Assembly (NCBI GenBank): GCA_947629395.1
Contig: CANRDQ010000009.1
Location: 1 to 38,579, forward strand
Length of the DNA stretch: 38,579 nt
Direction: 5' to 3'
Origin: an uncultured Bacilli bacterium
GTDB lineage: Bacteria; Bacillota_I; Bacilli_A; RF39; UBA660
Part shown: positions 32,465 to 38,579 of the stretch, piece by piece
Position numbering within the stretch: position 1 is the stretch's first letter
Layout: each line of letters opens with the position of its first letter
Translations under genes and position numbers: made by a program
The notes under the pieces: generated by a model
What the model saw: only the letters and a program-made list of their open reading frames with translations
Databases searched by the model: none
Told to the model about the DNA's origin: nothing

Positions 32465-33274
32465 TTACTTATTAATACCAAAATCCATTATTAAATTTTT
32501 AAAATCTTGTTTCTTACTATCATAATCATATAAGAATGTATAAACATTTTTTGCACTATAGAATGCACAACTAACCATTAGTTTAGAAGTTTTTAATCTA
32601 TCAACATTTAAACTATAAATAGTTGGTATACATCCAGAAAAAGCATTACTCTTATCAAGTACTAATTTATAAATAATAGTACTTCTATTTTTATTTCTAG
32701 CAAATATAGCAGTATAAGTTTTATCTTGTGGATATTCTCCTTGCATTTGCGCATTACTTACAGCATAAATATTTTCTTTTTTTCCATCATGATCTAAATC
32801 AACTCTGTATTTTTGTTTAAAAGCAACTTTATCTAAATCTACATCATCAACATCTATACTTTTTAATGCGGTTTCTACAAAATCATATTCATCTGATTCT
32901 ATCTGAGAAATATCCATATTATCTATTGTACTCTTTCTATCTCCACCTAAAGCTATAATTCCCATTTTCCAATTCACAGATATTTTATTATCATCAAAAA
33001 TATACCATTTATCATTCGTATTAGCTAAATAATAATTTCCCATTTTTTGTTGATCATAATACAAATCATACTTTTTCCAAGTATAATTCTTTATATCTTC
33101 TTTCGGGATTTTTACCCATTCTCCTTCGACAAAAATCCACTTACTAAAATTGTCTATAAAGACTGTAGTATATCCAGAATCTCTATTGAAAATCTTTATT
33201 ACTACTACAGCCATTATTAAACAATAGATTATTAAGCCAATAATAATAAATTTGTATTTATTTTTTAATTTCAT
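32465..33274 (-). CDS. Membrane-anchored protein of the secretion cluster, paralogue B (269 aa)
   Basis: Same architecture as the gene after it: a short basic start, membrane segment (FIIIGLIIYCLIMAVVVIKIF) and an outside domain with the Asp-rich loop YRVDLDHDGKKENIYAVSN near residue 160. The N-terminal outside part has a Trp-rich stretch (KWIFVEGEWVKIPKEDIKNY). Sequence identity outside the loop is low. AAAGGGG precedes the ATG. It lies between the wall-hydrolase gene and paralogue A with gaps of only 14 bases, so it is co-transcribed. Confidence 0.8.
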   Translation of the reverse strand: MKLKNKYKFIIIGLIIYCLIMAVVVIKIFNRDSGYTTVFIDNFSKWIFVEGEWVKIPKEDIKNYTWKKYDLYYDQQKMGNYYLANTNDKWYIFDDNKISVNWKMGIIALGGDRKSTIDNMDISQIESDEYDFVETALKSIDVDDVDLDKVAFKQKYRVDLDHDGKKENIYAVSNAQMQGEYPQDKTYTAIFARNKNRSTIIYKLVLDKSNAFSGCIPTIYSLNVDRLKTSKLMVSCAFYSAKNVYTFLYDYDSKKQDFKNLIMDFGINK

Positions 33275-33288
33275 AAGACACCCCTTTA

Positions 33289-36200
33289 TTATTTATTTGC
33301 TTTAAAGTAATGGAATGAATAAGTTGATCCATATGTATTAAGTAAGTCGGTATTATCACGATAAGGGTCCATCATAATAATAGTATCACCTTCAACTCTA
33401 TCGATAGCAACCCAGTGTCCTCCACCACCATACATACTACTTCCAGATACAAGTACATAGTATCCTTGGTCAATTAATTCTTTAGCTTTTGCAACTTTAA
33501 TCGCATTACCTTCAGCACTAGAATTACTTGTTATATCAAACTCATATTTTCCTACATATTGGAAATCAGGTATTATTTTTGTTACTCCTGCTATGTCGGT
33601 ATTTCCATCGTTATAAGTAATTCCTTTAGCTTTAAGTTCTTGAGCAAATGTTCCTGGATTAAAGTTCGTAATATCTCCTGTTTTAACACCTGACTTAGCA
33701 ATTAACATGGCAATTGCAGTTATTGTACATCCAATATCTCCCATTGTTGAACCATCATCAGCAAGTTGAAATGATCCCCATGGTTCAGCCCATTGTCGCC
33801 AACTAGCATAATCTCCTGGTGCTGAATAATTTTCAGATGATTGTGTACAATTACTATTAGTTGAACCACTAGCTCCATCACAAGGGAAAGACTCAATTCT
33901 ATTAGCTCCATCCGAAGCATAATGTTCAAGTAAAATTTGATTAACATCTTTTCCAGCGTTTGCTCCAGCTTGCCAAGCTCTTTGATCAACATCTAAGTAG
34001 TCGGTATTGATTATATAACCATCGCTATCAACTAAAACTTGTCCATTAGTTTCAGCAACTTGTGTACGCATTGGGTCATCTGCTGGTAATGCTTGTTTAT
34101 ATATATAAGGATGTCCCGTACCAGAATAGTGAGTAGCACCACTACTTCCACTATCTCTTGAACAACCTTGATCCGGATCACAATAAACTTGATCTTCAGT
34201 ACAAGATCTTAATTGTAAAATCCATTGTCCATTTTCTTGAGTTAGTAATGTACCCATACTATTACCCATAACGGTAGGTCTTGCTAAAGCATAACTTCTA
34301 GCTGCAATAGCTTCAGCCTTAGCTGCTTCTGCTGGGAATCCATCACCAACTTCGGCATAAGCAACTCCCAAAATATACTTTTCAAAAGGTATTAATTGTT
34401 CTCCTTCAACAGGTTGTCCTCTTCCACTTAAACATTGCATCAATCTAACTTGTAGATTACTAATTTCCATTGGTGCATCTACTTTACTTTTACCTATAGA
34501 AAAACCTTTAATATTATAAGTACAACTACCTGCTGTACTAGTTATTTGATTAGAAGAACAATCATCAAATCTTTTACCTATTAAATCATAATAATCATTT
34601 TTAAATTCAAATATCTCAGTAACCATTAAATCAGCTCTAGTATCATCAAGCTTAGGCATATATTTCATAAGATATTCTTTTAATTTTGATCTATATTGTT
34701 CATCATTATTAATATTTCCAGAATTTGATGAACTACTACTTGTTGATGATTTATTAGTATATTGTGGATTACCATATCCTGAAACATCTGTTGAATGTGG
34801 ATCAAAAGTTTTTTCTTTAACGATTGGTGTAACATAACTTCCTGTATTACCTTCAATAGTTGTAATTTGTCCATCTTTATAATCTTTAACTAATCCTGTA
34901 TGTCCATGTGAATAGAAAATTACATCACCTTTTTGTGGTGTATAACTACTATCATTTACTGAATGGAATAAACCTCTTGATTCAAACCATTCTTGACCAG
35001 TTGGAACATAGGCATATTTAGGAATTACATCTTCACTAACTCCTGCTTGATTTGCACACCAAGATACAAACATAGCACACCATTCTCCATCTGGTAATCC
35101 ATACCAAATACCATATTTAGTAGTATTATTTGTTTCACCTGTTCCGATTTCTTTTTCGGCAACAGAAATAATAGCATCTGGACTTCCTCCACTAGATGAA
35201 CTATTTGTAGTCGTAGTTGTTGTTGGTGTTGTAGGTCCTGCTCCACTAGCAGCACTTGGATTAGTACTTCCTCTTGGAGTTGTACTTGAGCTTGTACTTG
35301 AACTTGTAGCACTAGCAAATAATTTTTGAGCTCCTTCTGTTTTTACAAATTCAGGATAGCTCATAGAATAAGCTGGTCTTCCAGAAGTAGAAGTTTTATA
35401 TTTAGCATATTCAGCTGCTACAGCTGTACCTACAAATCTAAAGTGGTGAGTTTCATTAGACATATCCCAGTGTCTATTAATAAATCCATATTTTTCAGCA
35501 TTAGCATATAACCAGTTATTAACTGCTGGAGTATCAATTATACCGCTATCATGGTTAGCAATATCGACAGTAGAACCTAATTGGTGTTCAGAATATCCAG
35601 CAGCAGCTGGACTATTACCACTAGTATGAGCTTGTTCCTCAGCACTACGATAACAAGAGTTAACACCTATAGTTACTCCTTCTGCTGCTGCAGCTTGTTC
35701 CATAACTTGGAAAGCAGCCCATGCTTCATTAGTCATTGTACAAGTTCCACTATCATCAAGACTTTTTCTTCCTGTATCAACCAAATTAGCTGGAACCATA
35801 CTACCAAAAGGCGGTACTAAAGAAGCATCACTCGCAACAGCAACAACTCCATCTATTGTTGGAACGGCACCATTACCACTTGAACTTCCATTTCCACTTT
35901 GAACTTGACTACCTTTTAATATTTGAGCAAGTTCTGTAATCATTGGTTTAGAAATATCAGAATAATCAAAATAACCATCATTACTATATTGTTTTCTAAA
36001 CATCATTACTTGATAAGTTGATGATACAAGATCAGGGTTAAATTGTTGACTTTCTTCACTATATACTTCTGATAAATTATTTATATAATTTCTTTCTTCT
36101 CTACTATCACTATCTTCAGCAGTATATTCCATATCTCCTTCAATCAATTCTTCCCCTCTAATAGTACTAGAGGCAAAGTTCATAGTATTAGCTTGTACTT

Positions 36201-36894
36201 TATTACCCTGCGTAATCATAAATACAAACATTACTATAAAACCTAAAATTAGAAAAGGAATAACCGCAATAGCCTTAACAACTGTTTTTTTACCTATTAA
36301 CTCAGCTTGTTGGCCATCTCCATTAGCTTGTCCATCTTCACCAGATCCATCAGATCCTGATTTATCTTTAGAATCATTCTTACCTAATTTAGACATCGGA
36401 TTCATCCCAGGTATACCCATTGGACCCATAGGATTCATTTTAGATGCATTAGATAATAACTTATTTTCCATATTCCTAATGCCAGGAATCTTTTCAGCCG
36501 TCTTTTTAATAGCTTCTGCACCTTTAGCCAACTGCCCATATCCAGGAACAAATTGACCAACTTTTAAAGCTGCATCTACAGCTTTATTAGCTTTCTCTCC
36601 TTGTGCTTGTTCTTGAGCTTTTTTATCATCTTGAACAGAGCCTCCAGAGCCACTACCTGAATCAAGATTTTTAGGATTACCATTAATTCCATCTAAAGGA
36701 CTACTTGGATTACTATTTTTTGCTACATATTTATCGCCACTTGATACTAAAGCATTTCTGGCATTATTAATATTGGCAGCAGTGTTTAGAGCAGAGCCAA
36801 GTGAAGACCCACCGGACTTAGCACTTCCACCATTACTAGAAGAAGTATTAGGTTGTACATCATCTAATACTTCTAAATCGTCATCATTTGGCAT
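33289..36894 (-). CDS. Giant membrane-anchored cell-wall enzyme with four catalytic-type domains (1201 aa)
   Basis: Residues are approximate. 1-205: low-complexity Gly/Ser/Asn and Met/Pro-rich cytoplasmic part; 207-232: membrane segment; 350-500: VanY-like D,D-carboxypeptidase (SCYRSAEEQ, SEHQLGSTVDI, THHFRFVG); 530-572: Ser/Thr-rich linker; 575-700: CHAP amidase/endopeptidase (GEWCAMFVSWC, SHGHTGLV); 835-1000: SpoIID/LytB-like domain (YILGVAYAEVGDGFP, AIAARSYALAR); 1030-1201: C39-like papain-fold domain (MGDIGCTITAIAM, GGHWVAIDRV, MMDPYRD). Catalytic-looking residues are visible for the VanY-, CHAP- and C39-like domains. It probably opens peptidoglycan for the secretion channel, as VirB1 or CwlT-type enzymes do. 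The ATG at 36894 with AGGTGAG is preferred over a GTG three codons earlier. It follows virB4 by 20 bases. Confidence 0.88.
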   Translation of the reverse strand: MPNDDDLEVLDDVQPNTSSSNGGSAKSGGSSLGSALNTAANINNARNALVSSGDKYVAKNSNPSSPLDGINGNPKNLDSGSGSGGSVQDDKKAQEQAQGEKANKAVDAALKVGQFVPGYGQLAKGAEAIKKTAEKIPGIRNMENKLLSNASKMNPMGPMGIPGMNPMSKLGKNDSKDKSGSDGSGEDGQANGDGQQAELIGKKTVVKAIAVIPFLILGFIVMFVFMITQGNKVQANTMNFASSTIRGEELIEGDMEYTAEDSDSREERNYINNLSEVYSEESQQFNPDLVSSTYQVMMFRKQYSNDGYFDYSDISKPMITELAQILKGSQVQSGNGSSSGNGAVPTIDGVVAVASDASLVPPFGSMVPANLVDTGRKSLDDSGTCTMTNEAWAAFQVMEQAAAAEGVTIGVNSCYRSAEEQAHTSGNSPAAAGYSEHQLGSTVDIANHDSGIIDTPAVNNWLYANAEKYGFINRHWDMSNETHHFRFVGTAVAAEYAKYKTSTSGRPAYSMSYPEFVKTEGAQKLFASATSSSTSSSTTPRGSTNPSAASGAGPTTPTTTTTTNSSSSGGSPDAIISVAEKEIGTGETNNTTKYGIWYGLPDGEWCAMFVSWCANQAGVSEDVIPKYAYVPTGQEWFESRGLFHSVNDSSYTPQKGDVIFYSHGHTGLVKDYKDGQITTIEGNTGSYVTPIVKEKTFDPHSTDVSGYGNPQYTNKSSTSSSSSNSGNINNDEQYRSKLKEYLMKYMPKLDDTRADLMVTEIFEFKNDYYDLIGKRFDDCSSNQITSTAGSCTYNIKGFSIGKSKVDAPMEISNLQVRLMQCLSGRGQPVEGEQLIPFEKYILGVAYAEVGDGFPAEAAKAEAIAARSYALARPTVMGNSMGTLLTQENGQWILQLRSCTEDQVYCDPDQGCSRDSGSSGATHYSGTGHPYIYKQALPADDPMRTQVAETNGQVLVDSDGYIINTDYLDVDQRAWQAGANAGKDVNQILLEHYASDGANRIESFPCDGASGSTNSNCTQSSENYSAPGDYASWRQWAEPWGSFQLADDGSTMGDIGCTITAIAMLIAKSGVKTGDITNFNPGTFAQELKAKGITYNDGNTDIAGVTKIIPDFQYVGKYEFDITSNSSAEGNAIKVAKAKELIDQGYYVLVSGSSMYGGGGHWVAIDRVEGDTIIMMDPYRDNTDLLNTYGSTYSFHYFKANK

Positions 36895-36914
36895 CCTACT
36901 CACCTACTTCTTTT

Positions 36915-38579
36915 CTAGAATCCTCCACCGCTTCCGAATGAATCTAATTCTTCTTGCGTTGCAGTAATATTAATTCTCATACGACGGTTTCCACAAACAA
37001 ATAATGCTTCACCTTGAGAATACCTTTTTATACTTTCACGTTCATTATCATTTAAGTCAATTAATTTAGCTAAATCTTCAACAGCTTGTTTCTTAAGACC
37101 CATAACTAAGTAATAAGAAGCATTATCGAAAATAGCTTTACCTTGAGTAATAACACTAGGATCAGAGAAATCACTAGGTTGTTGAGTAATGATAATTGTA
37201 CCTGTATTATACTTACGAGCACGTCTTTGCATTTGAGCAAGGAAATCAGCTCCTAAAGCATTATTATCTCCAAGTAATACATGCGCTTCATCAACCATCA
37301 TAACAGTATCTTTTCCTGTGTTTAAACAAAGTCCCCAAGCATACTTTAATATATTGAAGAATAATGCATTTCTAACATTACTATCACTATTCATTAACTC
37401 ACGAATATTAAATACCATAAAATCACTATCAGATCTAACGGTAGTATGTCCATCAAAGTAGAATCTTAACTCTTTAGTAATTGGTCTAACTTTAAGTTCA
37501 AGTTTTTCCATTATTTCTCTTTCTTGTGTCTGTTCAGTCATAGACATAAGTCTACCTTTAATAGTAGCATAAACATCCGTAAATGTTGGATATTCTTTAG
37601 ATGTAAATGATGAAAAATCTGTATTAAAATCAATACCAAATCTTCGATAAGTATCTTGAACAACTTCTGAAAACATTGTTAAAACACTTTCTTCAATAGA
37701 TGGATCATAATATTTCATAAAAGCTTTTAAGAACTGTAATGTTCTAGTTAAAACTGTATAACCTAAACCTTGTTTAATTTCATCTTCATCAGCATCTATT
37801 ACTACTTCAAGGGGATTAATTAAACCATATTCTCCACCTTTACCCATATCAACGGTATCTCCATTGAAAGTACGAGTAATTTCAGCAAGTTCGTTTTCAG
37901 GGTCAATAGCAACAATTTGACACCCATTACGAATATGACCTCTAAGTAAAATCTTAGCTGCGGTAGATTTACCAGAACCAGATGTACCTAAAATAATCAT
38001 ATTAGCATTATTTCGGTTATTTTCTTTTCTTTCTTTATATAAAAACTGATTAAATAAGATAACTCCTCCAGAGAAATCTACTCCTATTAAGTTAGAAAGA
38101 CCTGGATCTTTAATACTATCGAAAATAAATGGATACATTGCTGAAATAGTTGGAGATGGAATTGGAGTACCAATTCTTTCTTCAATATCCTGACTAGGGA
38201 AAACAGGTAAAATTGATTTTAAAACTTTCTCTTGTTCAAAACGAAGAGAAATAGCTTTTAACTCCATCGCATCCAAATAGTTCTTAACATTAACTTTCTT
38301 CAACTCTAAATCTTCTTTAGTATCAGCAGTAATCATGATATGCATTTGAAAATCAAAAATTTTAGATTGAGAACCAGCAAGCATAGAAGTAAATCTTTCC
38401 AAACTTTCAGCATCTTGTCTAATTCTCTCTTTTAAGGTTAAATCTTTCTCTTGTCTATATTTTTCCCTTAAATCAACAATTTGTTTATTTAACATCTTTG
38501 ACATTGCTGAAAAAGGAATAGGAATATGTTTAACAACAACCTTAATACCTGGCATATTAGTAAGTGTAGATAAATATCC
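36915..38579 (-). CDS. virB4: VirB4/TraC-type secretion ATPase, N-terminal part outside the window
   Basis: Hexameric ATPase powering type IV secretion. The frame is open to the window's right edge; the ATG at 38555 is internal because upstream codons continue without a stop, and the family is usually about 600-850 aa. Visible: the N-terminal VirB4 domain (about the first 150 residues here), Walker A LGTSGSGKSTAAKILL, the IDPENELAEI region, Walker B VMMVDEAHVLLG and TIIITQQPSDF near the C terminus, which ends in Gly-Gly-Gly-Phe. It is the first visible gene of the secretion cluster. Confidence 0.93.
   Translation of the reverse strand, partial: GYLSTLTNMPGIKVVVKHIPIPFSAMSKMLNKQIVDLREKYRQEKDLTLKERIRQDAESLERFTSMLAGSQSKIFDFQMHIMITADTKEDLELKKVNVKNYLDAMELKAISLRFEQEKVLKSILPVFPSQDIEERIGTPIPSPTISAMYPFIFDSIKDPGLSNLIGVDFSGGVILFNQFLYKERKENNRNNANMIILGTSGSGKSTAAKILLRGHIRNGCQIVAIDPENELAEITRTFNGDTVDMGKGGEYGLINPLEVVIDADEDEIKQGLGYTVLTRTLQFLKAFMKYYDPSIEESVLTMFSEVVQDTYRRFGIDFNTDFSSFTSKEYPTFTDVYATIKGRLMSMTEQTQEREIMEKLELKVRPITKELRFYFDGHTTVRSDSDFMVFNIRELMNSDSNVRNALFFNILKYAWGLCLNTGKDTVMMVDEAHVLLGDNNALGADFLAQMQRRARKYNTGTIIITQQPSDFSDPSVITQGKAIFDNASYYLVMGLKKQAVEDLAKLIDLNDNERESIKRYSQGEALFVCGNRRMRINITATQEELDSFGSGGGF

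Noticed and set aside
33720..35318. Several open frames overlapping the giant wall-enzyme gene
   Set aside because: Gln/Leu/Met-rich out-of-frame translations of Ser/Thr/Gly-rich coding sequence; no start signals.
28237..38579. Calling the secretion cluster an integrative conjugative element
   Set aside because: No relaxase, integrase, att repeats or tRNA junction is visible and the cluster runs off the window.

Overview
The window is very AT-rich (by eye well under one third G+C) and uses the standard bacterial code: TGA is a stop, as at the end of the transposase, and Trp is TGG. AAGGAGG-type ribosome binding sites, sigma-A style promoters, a Gram-positive LexA with CGAAC-N4-GTTYG operators, a Pol I with a decayed proofreading domain, TmcAL and TcdA all point to a low-GC Firmicute. 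An uncultured gut Bacilli/Mollicutes-like lineage is my best guess; I cannot name the species.

Layout. (1) 73-5132, leftward: RNA-modification and ribosome-maturation genes (metallopeptidase, TrmH-family methyltransferase, rimM, trmD), then two proteins of unknown function. (2) 5249-7055, rightward: tmcAL and gmk. (3) 7062-8520: an apparently intact ISL3-family insertion sequence with 24-bp imperfect inverted repeats and an 8-bp target duplication. It landed in the A-tract of the bidirectional terminator between gmk and pyk. (4) 8555-9958: pyruvate kinase. (5) 10069-15939, leftward: six genes encoding an amidoligase with 30-residue repeats, an E1-like adenylating enzyme, a JAB/MPN-like protein, a ubiquitin-like carrier ending in Gly-Gly, a PLP threonine-aldolase-like enzyme and an ATP-grasp ligase. 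This is the most unusual locus here. Its promoter has a (TA)9 tract between the -35 and -10 elements, which suggests phase variation. (6) 16174-21095: DNA repair and SOS genes (mutM, polA, lexA) plus a 53-aa membrane protein divergent from lexA with a LexA box in its promoter. (7) 21137-23834: two small unknown or regulatory genes, tcdA, a protein of unknown function, and a 179-nt structured RNA with its own promoter and terminator, proposed to be 6S RNA. (8) 23921-28183: an alpha/beta hydrolase, a VTT-membrane protein/rmuC/GT-C-like operon with a LexA box in its promoter, and a rhodanese. (9) 28237-38579 (right edge): a type IV secretion-like cluster with a VirB4 ATPase (cut by the window edge), a membrane-anchored cell-wall enzyme of about 1200 residues carrying four enzymatic domains, two related lipoprotein-size membrane proteins, a VirD4 coupling ATPase and a Cys-containing surface protein.

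How it fits together. The six-gene locus looks like a small-molecule or peptide-modification pathway. The E1-like protein would activate the Gly-Gly tail of the carrier, the JAB protein would release product or process the tail, the aldolase would make or cleave an amino acid, and two different ATP-dependent ligases would form amide bonds. The parts resemble the CysO/Mec/MoeZ sulfur-carrier route and the E1-JAB-Ubl operons described from comparative genomics, but the product here is unknown. The LexA boxes suggest an SOS regulon that includes lexA, a candidate division inhibitor and the rmuC operon. The secretion cluster has the ATPases and wall-remodelling enzymes needed to cross a Gram-positive wall. 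No relaxase, integrase or attachment site is visible, so mobility cannot be claimed.
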